Assembly: GCF_023078375.1 (NCBI RefSeq) | Contig: NZ_CP095554.1 | Coordinates: 1,910,501 to 1,974,500, forward strand | DNA length: 64,000 bases | Direction of reading: 5' to 3' | Origin: Roseomonas gilardii subsp. gilardii | Lineage (GTDB): Bacteria; Pseudomonadota; Alphaproteobacteria; Acetobacterales; Acetobacteraceae | In this document: one piece after another, positions 28,085 to 35,933 of the stretch | Layout: the number at the start of each line of letters is the position of its first letter | How positions within the stretch are numbered: position 1 is the stretch's first letter | Translations under genes and position numbers: made by a program | Notes under the pieces: model-generated | What the model was told of the DNA's origin: nothing | The model's database searches: none | The model's input: the letters and a program-made list of their open reading frames with translations, nothing else

Positions 28085-29199
28085 GCCGGCGGCCAGGAGG
28101 TTGGGTCGTGGCGGCGCCCGCCGGTCAAGGGGGCCGCGACGCCGGTGGTCGAGGGCAGGCTGAGCGGCAGGCCGCGCAGGGAGCGCAGCGCCAGGAAGCC
28201 GAAGCACTGCGCCTCCAGGAAGTCGCCGTTCCAGCCGACCGTTTCCACCGCCTCGACCGTCACGCCGAGTCGGTGGCGCAGCCCATCCATCAGCACCGCG
28301 TTGTGGCGCCCGCCCCCGGCGACCAGCCAGCGGCGCGGCGGGCGGGGCAGGTGGCGCAGGGCGGCGGCCTGGGCCTCCACCGTGCAGGCGGCCAGGGTGG
28401 CCGCGCCATCGGCATCGGACAGCGCTGCCACCCAGCCGAGCGTGGCGGCGAAGGCGTTGCGGTCAAGGGATTTTGGCACGGGCCGCCCGAAGAAGGGGTT
28501 CTCCAGGAAGCGCGCCACGATCCCCGCATCGGCGCGGCCGCTGCGCGCCAGGCGCCCGCCCTCGTCGAAGCCACGGCCGGTGCGACGGAACAGGAAGTCG
28601 TCCAGCATGGCATTGGCCGGGCCGGTGTCGAAGGCGATCACCGTCTCGCCGTCGAGATAGGTCACGTTGCCCACCCCGCCCAGGTTCAGCACGGCGAGCG
28701 GCCCCGTCTCACCCAGCCCCGCCGCCAGGGCGCGGTGATAGAGCGGCACCAGCGGCGCCCCCTGGCCCCCCGCAGCCACATCGGCGTCACGGAAGCGGTC
28801 CACCACCGGCAGGCCCAGGCGCGCGGCGGCCTTGTCGCCGAAGACGAGCTGCCGGGTGAAGCGTGCCTCCGGCCGATGCAGCACGGTCTGCCCGTGCAGG
28901 CCGACCACGGCGACCTCCTCGCGCGGCAGGCCGGTCTCGGCCAGGAAGCGTTCCACCGCCGCCGCATGCGAATCCGTGACCGCCTGCTCCAGCGCCGTGA
29001 GCGGATCAGCCAGCACCCGGTCCGGCTGCGCCGCCAGTTCCAGCAGGGCGGCGCGCAGGCCGGGCTCGTAGGGGTAGGTCCGGCCCTCGCCCGGTTCCAC
29101 CATCGATTCGCCATCACTGCGGAGGGCGGCGACGTCGATCCCATCGACGGAGGTGCCGCTGATGACCCCGATGGCGGTGACGGCGGGATGGCTGGGCAT
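28081..29199 (-). CDS. anmK: anhydro-N-acetylmuramic acid kinase
   Basis: ATP-dependent enzyme that opens and phosphorylates 1,6-anhydroMurNAc to MurNAc-6-phosphate in peptidoglycan recycling. The ASKHA-fold motifs are visible: GVISGTSVDGIDVAAL at the N-terminus (the AnmK signature), GLHGQTVLHRP, LNLGGVGNVTYL, AFDTGPANAMLDD, and WLVAGGGRHNAVLM. The 372 residues match the family. It overlaps the deacetylase gene (ATGA). Confidence 0.93.
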   Translation of the reverse strand: MPSHPAVTAIGVISGTSVDGIDVAALRSDGESMVEPGEGRTYPYEPGLRAALLELAAQPDRVLADPLTALEQAVTDSHAAAVERFLAETGLPREEVAVVGLHGQTVLHRPEARFTRQLVFGDKAAARLGLPVVDRFRDADVAAGGQGAPLVPLYHRALAAGLGETGPLAVLNLGGVGNVTYLDGETVIAFDTGPANAMLDDFLFRRTGRGFDEGGRLARSGRADAGIVARFLENPFFGRPVPKSLDRNAFAATLGWVAALSDADGAATLAACTVEAQAAALRHLPRPPRRWLVAGGGRHNAVLMDGLRHRLGVTVEAVETVGWNGDFLEAQCFGFLALRSLRGLPLSLPSTTGVAAPLTGGRRHDPTSWPPA

Positions 29200-29230
29200 G
29201 GATGCACTCCGGGTGGGATGGCGGAAGCTT

Positions 29231-30039
29231 CTACGGGGTGCCGCCGAGGAGTTCGATATAGCGGGCCGCCGAGCGGGCGACGATCGCGTCGCCCTCCGCC
29301 GTCACGTCCTGCCCCTGGAAGGCGCCATGGATGCGCCCGAAAGACCAGGGCGCCAGCCGGTCCGCGACACGCCGCACCTCCGCCGCGGGCAGGGGCATCA
29401 TGTTGGGATAGCTCCACATGAAGGAGACGCGCCGCGCGCCGGGTGCCACCTGCACGATGTCGCCGGCGAGCAGGACGCCCGTGCCATCCGCCGCGCCGCC
29501 CCAGTGCAGCACCGTCCCGCCGGGGAAATGCCCACCGGCCCGGATCAGCGTCGCCGAGGGGGCGGGTTCCAGCGTCTCGCCCTCCCAGAGCCGGAGATGG
29601 GGGAGGGGCGCATGATCCAGTCGCGGTCCGCCGCGTGCAAGTGGATGGGCGCATCGAAGGCGGCGGCCCAGTCCTGCATGGTGGTGTAGTAGTGCGGATG
29701 GGAGATCGCGATGACGCTCAGCCCGCCCAGGCCATGGACCAGGGCCTCGGTCGCCGGGTCGAGCAGGGCGATGCAGTCCCACAGCACGTTTCCCGCAGGC
29801 GTGGCGAGCAGGAAGGCGCGCTGGTTGATGGCGAAGGCCGGCACGGTCTGCAGGCTGAACAGGCCGGGCTCGTGCCGGTGCCAGGCGTTGCGGTGGGTCC
29901 GCGGCAGATCCCCCCGTGCGATCCAGGCCTGGCCCTCCGCCGGGACGAACTGGCGCTCATCCTGGCAGACCGGGCAGGCCGCCGGCGGCGCGTCGGCGGG
30001 CGGATAGGAGGTGCCGCAGGCTCTGCACAGGAAGACCAT
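29231..30039 (-). pseudogene. MBL-fold hydrolase with N-terminal zinc ribbon, frameshifted
   Basis: Two overlapping reverse-strand frames encode one protein. Frame A (from 30039) gives MVFLCRACGTSYPPADAPPA and a second CPVC, a four-cysteine zinc-ribbon-like head, then LSVIAISHPHYYTTMQDW and ends its homology at DRDWIMRP. Frame B resumes with LPHLRLWEGETLEP, GGHFPGGTVLHW, LLAGDIVQV and runs to the stop at 29231. One extra C in the coding-strand C runs (plus-strand G runs 29599-29603 and 29605-29608) joins them into about 269 residues. The usual HxHxDH is degenerate (HPHYYT). It is either a sequencing error or a real lesion. Confidence 0.75.
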
Positions 30040-30259
30040 GCCGGGTTCGCTCCCCTCCCGGACCGCTTCGCCGCCATCGGCCCGCGCGGAAGGCTAGCGC
30101 CGCGGCCGGGTCCGGGAAAGCCCAGGCCCAACCAGGGGAAATAATCCCCGCTATTCACAGAGAATCGGTGGACATGTGGATTTCTTCCTGCATGTTCATG
30201 GAATGTCTCAGGAACTTTCCGCAAACGCATGATGGTCCGCCCATGACGGCAGGGCGCTG
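30040..30259 (+). promoter_or_regulatory. AT-rich leader upstream of the helicase
   Basis: This 220-bp gap is AT-rich compared with its neighbours. It contains the hairpin GGGGA-AATAA-TCCCC (30135-30149), the inverted repeat TTCCTG (30185-30190) / CAGGAA (30209-30214), and inside it GTTC-N7-GTCT, one base off the alphaproteobacterial LexA box GTTC-N7-GTTC. A 28-codon ORF at about 30174-30260 ends exactly at the helicase start (TGATG). None of these is proven. Confidence 0.35.
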
Positions 30260-32212
30260 ATGCTGCCCGCACGGCCGCTGCGCGACCATCAGCGGCGCAT
30301 CCTGGCCATCGCCCGGGCCATCGCCGGCGGTGCGGAGGCGCGCGACCTGCTGGCCGCCGTGACGCCGGGGGGCGGCAAGTCGCTGCTGCCGGTGCTGATG
30401 GCGCATGAGCTGATCGAGGCGGGGATCGTCGAGCGCGTCTGCTGGGTGGTGCCGCGTGACAGCCTGCGCCTCCAGGCCGAGGAAGCCTTCGCCGATCCGC
30501 TCTGGCGGCAGGCGCTGGGGCACCGCGTTTCCGTGCGGGCGGCCGAGAACGCGCCGGACCCGTGCCGCGGGCTGCAGGGCTATGTGACCACCTATCAGGG
30601 CGTGGCGGCGGCGCCGGACCTGCATCTGGCCGAGTTCCAGCGGCACCGGACGCTGCTGGTGGTGGACGAGGTGCATCATCTGCCGGCGCTGGCCGAGCTG
30701 GACCCGGGTGGGCGGGCGCGCGGGGAGGGCGAGGCGGTGGACGAGGCCGCCGCCTGGTCCGCCGCGCTGCTGCCGCTGCTGGAATGCGCGCGGGTGCGGC
30801 TGCTGCTGTCCGGTACGCTGGAGCGGGCGGATGGGCGGCGCATCCTGTGGCTGCCGTACAGGCGCGGGGCGAAGGCGGCGACGCACGAGGTCGACCTGGA
30901 TGCGCCGGGCTGGGCGGTGGTCGGCTATTCCCGCGCCCAGGCCCTGGCCGAGCGCGCGGTGTTGCCGGTGACCTTCGGCGCGCTGGACGGAGAGGCTTCC
31001 TGGCTCGACGCCGCCGGGCCGGACGGGGCGCGCGCCACGGTGGGGCCACACCGGCTCTCGGCCAGCGTGCCCGGGGAAACGACGCGGCCCGCCCTGTTCA
31101 CCGCGCTGCGCACCGGCTTCGCGGAAACCCTGCTGCGCCATGCCTTCGAGGCGACACGCGACCTGCGGGCGAAGCGGCGCCGCGCCCGCGGGCTGGTGGC
31201 GGGGGAGGGCGCGCGCGGCCTCGGCAAGCTGCTGGTGGTGGCACCGGACCAGAGCTGCGCGCGGCTCTATCTGGACATGCTGCGGCGCTGGGTGCCGGCG
31301 CGGCAGGCGGAGAACCTGCGTCTCGCGACCTCGGACGAGCGCGATGCGCATGAGGTGCTGGCGGCCTTCCGCCTGCGGCCGGAGCCGTCGATCCTGGTGA
31401 CGGTGGCCATGGCCTATGAGGGGCTGGACGCGCCCGAGGTCGCCGTGGTGGCGGCACTGACGCATATCCGCTCCCGCCCCTGGCTGGAGCAGATGGTGGC
31501 CCGCGCCACGCGGGTCGATCACCAGGCCGGACCCTATGAGGAGCAGCAGGCGCTGGTCTTCCACCCGGACGACCCCTTCTTCGGCCAGTTCCGCTGGCGG
31601 ATGGAGGAGGAGCAGGGCACCCGCGCCCGCGCGCCGAAGCCCCCGCGCCAGGGTGTGCTGCCGCTCTGGCTGAAGGAGATGCGGGAGGAGGCGCGGGAGC
31701 GGGAAGGGATCGTGCCGCTGGAAAGCAACGCGCTGGCGCTGCGGCTTTCCACCCTGCGCCCGGGGCCGGACCTGGCGCAGCGGCGCCCGGAATTCGCCGA
31801 GCCGCAGCAGGAGCTCTTCGAGGCGCCCTCGATCGCCGAGCGGCGGCTGCGCGCGCGGGTCGGCGAACTGGTGGCGGCGCAGGTGGTGGAGGATGAGGGG
31901 GCGCTGCATGCGCCGCGCGGCCAGGGCACCTACCACGCCTACAACGCCGCGCTGAAGCGCGTGCTGGGCAACAAGGGGCGGGCGGAGATGACCCTGCCGG
32001 AGCTGGAGGCGGCAGTGTCCTGGCTGGAGCGGAACCGGCTGTCCGACCATCTCCATCTGCTGGAGGGCGACCACCGCTATGACTGGGCGGCGCGGCAGCG
32101 CCAGGACTGGCGGCCGCCGGTCGGGCGCCCCGCCGCGCGGCGCATCCCGGTGCGGGAGGCGGGGCGGGAGGACGCGCTGCCCGCGCGGCAGACCGGGCGC
32201 AAACAGGCTTGA
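30260..32212 (+). CDS. SF2 DEAD/DEAH-type helicase
   Basis: Superfamily-2 helicase or translocase of 650 residues. N-terminal LRDHQRRIL serves as Q-like motif, Walker A is TPGGGKS (35-41), motif II is VVDEVHH (about 134-138), motif III is LLLSGTLER, and the second RecA domain has ILVTVAMAYEGLDAPEV and motif VI EQMVARATRVD. The C-terminal part (about 500-620) is helical with YHAYNAALKRVLGNKG and TLPELEAAVSWLERN, perhaps nucleic-acid binding. It stands alone with no nuclease or methylase nearby, so the role (repair, replication or defence) is open. Confidence 0.82.
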   Translation: MLPARPLRDHQRRILAIARAIAGGAEARDLLAAVTPGGGKSLLPVLMAHELIEAGIVERVCWVVPRDSLRLQAEEAFADPLWRQALGHRVSVRAAENAPDPCRGLQGYVTTYQGVAAAPDLHLAEFQRHRTLLVVDEVHHLPALAELDPGGRARGEGEAVDEAAAWSAALLPLLECARVRLLLSGTLERADGRRILWLPYRRGAKAATHEVDLDAPGWAVVGYSRAQALAERAVLPVTFGALDGEASWLDAAGPDGARATVGPHRLSASVPGETTRPALFTALRTGFAETLLRHAFEATRDLRAKRRRARGLVAGEGARGLGKLLVVAPDQSCARLYLDMLRRWVPARQAENLRLATSDERDAHEVLAAFRLRPEPSILVTVAMAYEGLDAPEVAVVAALTHIRSRPWLEQMVARATRVDHQAGPYEEQQALVFHPDDPFFGQFRWRMEEEQGTRARAPKPPRQGVLPLWLKEMREEAREREGIVPLESNALALRLSTLRPGPDLAQRRPEFAEPQQELFEAPSIAERRLRARVGELVAAQVVEDEGALHAPRGQGTYHAYNAALKRVLGNKGRAEMTLPELEAAVSWLERNRLSDHLHLLEGDHRYDWAARQRQDWRPPVGRPAARRIPVREAGREDALPARQTGRKQA

Positions 32213-32362
32213 GACGCGGCGCCGCTGGCTTTACCTCCGCCCCCGGAAACCTCCGGCGATGCCGGTGCGGGCCGCCTGCGGCCCCTGGCCCCGGTGCGCC
32301 GCCGGCCAGCGGGCGCCGGTTCGCGAGAACGGGGGCGCGATCACGATGGACAGAGCGATGCC

Positions 32363-33100
32363 ATGGGCCTTCCCGCCGGAATGCTGACGCCGCGACGGCC
32401 TGCCCTGCTGCTCTACGTCCTCCTGGCGGGGTGCGGCGCGGACTATACGCCCGACACCTATGCCACGCGGGCCGTGCAGCAGGCGAACAAGGTGGAACAG
32501 GGCACCGTCGCCGGGGTGCGCCCGATCGGCATACGCGCCGATGGCACCACCGGCGCGACAGCGGGCGCGGCGGCGGGCGGCATCGCCGGCTCGACGGTGG
32601 GGCAGGGCAGCACGGCCGGGGCCTTCGGCGCGATCGGCGGCGGGCTGATCGGCGGGCTGCTCGGCTCGGCGGCGGAGCGTGCGACCGGCGACACCGACGG
32701 CTATGAGTACATCGTGCGCAAGACGAACGGGGAGCTGCTTTCCGTCACCCAGGTGGACAAGGTGCCGCTGGCCATCGGGCAGAAGGTGCTGGTGATCACC
32801 GGCAACCAGGCGAGGGTGGTGCCGGACTACACGGTGGCCGAACAGCCGGGCGGCGCGGCCGCCGCCCCGCATGCTGCGCCGGCCCAGCCGCCGGGTGCCT
32901 CCGCGCCAGCGGGGACGGCCGGCGGCACCGCCGCGCCGGGCAGCGCCCCGGCCGGTGCGCCCGCCCCGCCCCCCGCGCCGGTGGAAACCGCGCCTCTGTC
33001 GCCTCCGGCCTCAGCCGAACCCTCCAGGCCGGCGGAAACCCCGGCCGCCAGCCCGGCCTCGCGCTCGCTCTTCCCGGGCTTCCCGACGATCGGGCTCTGA
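32363..33100 (+). CDS. SlyB-like glycine-zipper outer-membrane lipoprotein
   Basis: Lipoprotein of about 245 residues: signal MLTPRRPALLLYVLLAGCGA with lipobox LAGC. A Gly/Ala-rich glycine-zipper (GATAGAAAGGIAGSTVGQGS then GGGLIGGLLGS) and YEYIVRKTNGELLSVTQVDK with IGQKVLVITGNQARVVPDY match the SlyB/17-kDa antigen family. The last 75 residues are an unusual Pro/Ala-rich tail. The start could be ATG 32363 (GGACAGAG upstream) or ATG 32381. The stop codon lies inside a hairpin that joins the palindromic element downstream. Confidence 0.8.
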   Translation: MGLPAGMLTPRRPALLLYVLLAGCGADYTPDTYATRAVQQANKVEQGTVAGVRPIGIRADGTTGATAGAAAGGIAGSTVGQGSTAGAFGAIGGGLIGGLLGSAAERATGDTDGYEYIVRKTNGELLSVTQVDKVPLAIGQKVLVITGNQARVVPDYTVAEQPGGAAAAPHAAPAQPPGASAPAGTAGGTAAPGSAPAGAPAPPPAPVETAPLSPPASAEPSRPAETPAASPASRSLFPGFPTIGL

Positions 33101-33109
33101 GAGCCCGAT
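33089..33109 (+). terminator. hairpin over the lipoprotein stop codon
   Basis: ATCGGGCTC-TGA-GAGCCCGAT: a perfect 9-bp stem with the stop codon TGA as loop. It probably ends transcription of the SlyB-like gene; TTAAGAA follows. The same 12-mer ATCGGGCTCTGA recurs at 33252-33263. Confidence 0.55.
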
Positions 33110-33260
33110 TAAGAATGGCCGCGGGTCGGTCTGGCGGGTCTTTTCCGCGCCGGGGGCGTCAGGCCCTTGCCCCGATGCCCCGCATCGGGGCGGCGGACCT
33201 TCCTGCCCAGCACGAAAAATCCCTCGCCAGTCCTCCGCCGCTCCATTCTCAATCGGGCTC
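33101..33260. repeat. 160-bp near-perfect palindromic element
   Basis: The two 80-bp halves are colinear inverted copies with symmetry axis at about 33180/33181. The outer 18 bp (GAGCCCGATTAAGAATGG versus CCATTCTCAATCGGGCTC) differ at one base; CTGGCG and TTTT/CG blocks match inside; the centre is CCCCGATGC-CCC-GCATCGGGG. It lies between two convergent genes, so it may be a bidirectional terminator, a MITE-like or REP-like repeat, or both. It holds no ORF of its own. The 12-mer ATCGGGCTCTGA flanks it at both ends. Confidence 0.75.
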
Positions 33261-33268
33261 TGAAGGGG

Positions 33269-34543
33269 TCATCGCACCAGCCGCCGGGCCAGCTTCCGCG
33301 CGAAGCCGCCGCGCGGCGGGTCGAGCAGCCGGGCCAGGGCGAAGGGGCCGTGCCGCACCCGGGCGCGCCAGTCGCTGAACTCCGCGAAGCCGGCGAAGCC
33401 GTGGTAGCGGCCATGGCCTGAGCCCCCCACGCCTCCGAAGGGCAGGTTGGGGAAGCCCACATGATCCAGCGCCCGGCCGCAGGCGATGGCGCCGGCGCGG
33501 CTTTCCGCCGCGATCCGCCGTTCCTCCTCCCGGCTGGCGCCGAAGAGCGAGAGGGCCAGCGGCGCCGGGCGGGCGCGCAGCCAACCGAGCGCCGCCGCCA
33601 GATCCGCGCATTCCACCAGGCCGAGCACCGGGCCGAAGCGTTCCCCCTGCATCGCCGCCGAGGCGCAGCGCCTCCCCGGGCCTCCGGCCAGAACCTCGCT
33701 GCCCGCCGCGAGGCGCGCCTGCCGTTCCGCCTGCCAGGGCACGATCCGGCTTTCCGGGGCGATGCCGGTGGCGCGGGCGGCCCGGGCGAAGGCGGCGCGG
33801 GAATGGCCCACCAGCAGCACCGTGTCTGGGGCCACGCAGGTCTGCCCGGCATTCAGCGCCTTGGCGGCCAGAATGGCCTGGGCGGCCCGGTCCAGCCTCG
33901 CCCCCGGCAGGACCAGGGCGGCGCATTGCCCGCCGAGTTCCAGGGTCAGCGGCGTGAGGTTCGGCGCCGCGGCCCCGGCCACCCTGCGCCCGGTTTCCGT
34001 ACCGCCGGTGAAGACCAGATGGTTCCAGGGCTGCGCCGCGAAATCCGCCGCCACCGCGGCATCGCCCTGCACCACCCGGGCGATGCCGGGGCCCCAGGCG
34101 CGGGCGACGATCTCCTCCAGCAGCGCGGCGCAGCGGGGCGTGTGCTCGCTGGGCTTGATCGCCACGCGGTTGCCCGCCGCCACGGCCTCCAGCGCCGGCC
34201 AGAGGGCGAGCTGGACCGGGTAGTTCCAGGGCGCCATCACCCCGACCACCCCCTTGGGCACCGGCTCGGTCCAGGCCAGGCAGGGCTGGAAGGGCAGGGG
34301 CGCCAGCACCGGCCGCGGCCGTGCCCACCAGCGCAGCCAGCGCCGCGCCCGCCGGGCCGCCTGCAGCGTCACCAGCACGTCGCCCAGCAAAGTGTCCTCC
34401 GCCGCGCGCCCGCCGAAATCGGCATCCGCCGCCGCCACGATCGCCTCCGACTGCCGCACCAGCTCCGCCGCCAGCGCCGCCAGCAGCCGGCGCCGCTCCG
34501 CGAGTGCCGGCGCCGGCCCGGCGGCCCGCAGCGCCGCCAGCAC
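33269..34543 (-). CDS. aldehyde dehydrogenase (ALDH3/coniferyl-aldehyde-like; AldH candidate)
   Basis: NAD(P)-dependent aldehyde dehydrogenase: VGVMAPWNYPVQLAL, IKPSEHTP, FTGGTETGRRV, the glutamate in LTLELGGQCA, the catalytic cysteine in NAGQTCVAPDT, and FPNLPFGGVGGSGHGRYHG. The N-terminus is short: homology begins at LAALRAAGPAP, right after the palindromic element, so GTG 34543 is the likely core start. The frame stays open through the element, where a GTG preceded by GGGAGA would add about 58 residues. Beside crt-type genes it could oxidise a carotenoid aldehyde to the acid, as AldH does for staphyloxanthin. Confidence 0.75.
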   Translation of the reverse strand: MLAALRAAGPAPALAERRRLLAALAAELVRQSEAIVAAADADFGGRAAEDTLLGDVLVTLQAARRARRWLRWWARPRPVLAPLPFQPCLAWTEPVPKGVVGVMAPWNYPVQLALWPALEAVAAGNRVAIKPSEHTPRCAALLEEIVARAWGPGIARVVQGDAAVAADFAAQPWNHLVFTGGTETGRRVAGAAAPNLTPLTLELGGQCAALVLPGARLDRAAQAILAAKALNAGQTCVAPDTVLLVGHSRAAFARAARATGIAPESRIVPWQAERQARLAAGSEVLAGGPGRRCASAAMQGERFGPVLGLVECADLAAALGWLRARPAPLALSLFGASREEERRIAAESRAGAIACGRALDHVGFPNLPFGGVGGSGHGRYHGFAGFAEFSDWRARVRHGPFALARLLDPPRGGFARKLARRLVR

Positions 34544-34556
34544 CGCGGCGGGGGAG

Positions 34557-34816
34557 GTTTCGGGTGATCGGGCCGGGGAACCGGGAGGCTCTGCCTCCCG
34601 GACCCTCCGCTCAGGGGGATAGTATCCCCCCGAGACCCCGCCAGGAGCGCTCCGCGAGGAGGGGTGGGCGTCCGCCGTTGCGCCTATGGTGACCACTGTC
34701 CCAATCTCCCTCCTCGCGGAGCGCTCACAGGGTTCCCAGGGACTAACGTCCCTGGGCGGGTGGGGTCCGGGGAGGGCAGGGCCCTTCCCGGAGCGCCCGG
34801 CCCGATCACTCGAAAG
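34557..34816. repeat. 260-bp inverted-repeat element with 105-bp arms
   Basis: Left arm (34557-34662) and right arm (34709-34816) are imperfect inverted copies. The inner 18 bp GAGCGCTCCGCGAGGAGG are perfect; the outer ends TTTCGGGTGATCGGGCCGGG and TTTCGAGTGATCGGGCCGGG differ at one base. Each arm holds two smaller hairpins, such as CCGGGAG-GCTCTG-CCTCCCGG and GGGGGAT-AGT-ATCCCCC. The 46-bp loop is unrelated. It fills the gap between the aldehyde dehydrogenase and glycosyltransferase genes and touches the latter's stop codon. It resembles the GC-rich dispersed repeats common in Rhodospirillales. Confidence 0.75.
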
Positions 34817-35933
34817 CCCCGCCACCGGCGGAGTAGGCGCGGCCTTTCCAGGCGGCGCGGTGGCCGAGGGCGGAGCGGACCAGGGCGGTCCACTGGATCG
34901 CCAGGGCCACCAGCACGGTGGCGGGGTGGAGGGGGATGGTCCAGGAGGGCTCGCGGGACAGCCAGGTGATCAGGCCGCGCAGGGCGTAGCCCAGCAGCAG
35001 GGCCAGCCCGGCCAAGGGGGCGGGCAGGAGCAGCCAGGGCAGGACATGGCCGCCGAACAGCACCACCGTCCAGACCGGCAGGCCGAGCGGCGTCGCCATG
35101 CCTTCGCGGGCATTCTTGAGGAAGCCGTTCCAGCTTTCGCGGAAGCCCCGGTACATGCGGCAGGTGGCGAGAGACGCACCCGCCACCACTTCCGTCCGGT
35201 GGCCGGCGGCGCGCAGGCGGCGGGCGAGGGCGAGGCCGTCATGCAGCACGCCGCGCAGCGCGGCATGGCCGCCGCTGGCGCGATAGGCGCCGGCCTCCAC
35301 CAGGATGAGCTGCCCGCAGGCGGCGGCGAGCGCCGGGTGGCGGGTGAAGGCACGCCCGGCGCCGGGCAGGTAGCCCAGCATCAGCAGGTTGATCGCCGGA
35401 ACGGTCAGCGCTTCGCCCAGCGTGCCGATCTCCTGCCGGGGCACGCCGCTCGCCAGGGCCAGCCGGTGCCGGCGCAGATGGGCGGCCAGGGCGGCGGCGG
35501 CCTGGGGAGCGAGGCGCACATCGGCGTCGATGAAGAGCAGGTGCCCGCCGCGCGCGGCCTCGGCGAGGCGGGCGCAGGCATGGACCTTGCCGGTCCAGCC
35601 CGGCGGCAGGGGCGGGGCGCGCAGCAGGCGCAGGCGCGGGTCGCGCGTTGCCAGCGTTTCCACGATGGCGGCGGTGCCGTCGCGGGAACCGTCGTCCATC
35701 ACCAGCACCTCCACTGCCACGCCGGTGGAGGCCAGGGCGGCCTCGACGCAGGCGGCGATATGGGCGGCCTCGTCGCGGGCGGGGATCAGGATGGAGACCA
35801 GGTCGCCCGCCGGTTCCCTGCCCCGGTCCGGCGCCTCCGGGCGCGGCAGCAGGACGGCGTTGAGCAGGGCCATGCCCACCGGGAAAAGCACCAGCGCCAG
35901 GGCCGCGCCCTGCAGGAACAGCGACAGGCTCAT
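34806..35933 (-). CDS. membrane GT2 glycosyltransferase, CrtQ-like
   Basis: Family-2 glycosyltransferase of 375 residues with an N-terminal membrane helix, a GT-A domain (VSILIPARDEAAHIAACVEA, VLVMDDGSRDGT, LLFIDADVRLAP), and C-terminal hydrophobic helices around 285-350. GWTGKVHACARLAEAARG and the RESWNGFLKNAREGMATPLG segment are typical of the CrtQ/hopene-associated group that glycosylates lipidic acceptors. In this operon it is placed to esterify a carotenoid carboxylate with a sugar (inference). It overlaps the acyltransferase gene by 4 bp. Confidence 0.8.
   Translation of the reverse strand: MSLSLFLQGAALALVLFPVGMALLNAVLLPRPEAPDRGREPAGDLVSILIPARDEAAHIAACVEAALASTGVAVEVLVMDDGSRDGTAAIVETLATRDPRLRLLRAPPLPPGWTGKVHACARLAEAARGGHLLFIDADVRLAPQAAAALAAHLRRHRLALASGVPRQEIGTLGEALTVPAINLLMLGYLPGAGRAFTRHPALAAACGQLILVEAGAYRASGGHAALRGVLHDGLALARRLRAAGHRTEVVAGASLATCRMYRGFRESWNGFLKNAREGMATPLGLPVWTVVLFGGHVLPWLLLPAPLAGLALLLGYALRGLITWLSREPSWTIPLHPATVLVALAIQWTALVRSALGHRAAWKGRAYSAGGGAFE

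Noticed and set aside
30194-30208. LexA/SOS box
   Set aside because: GTTC-N7-GTCT differs from the consensus at one key half-site base and no other SOS box is seen in the window.
30174-30260. 28-codon leader ORF ending at the helicase start
   Set aside because: No ribosome-binding site and no codon pattern; kept only as a note under the leader region.
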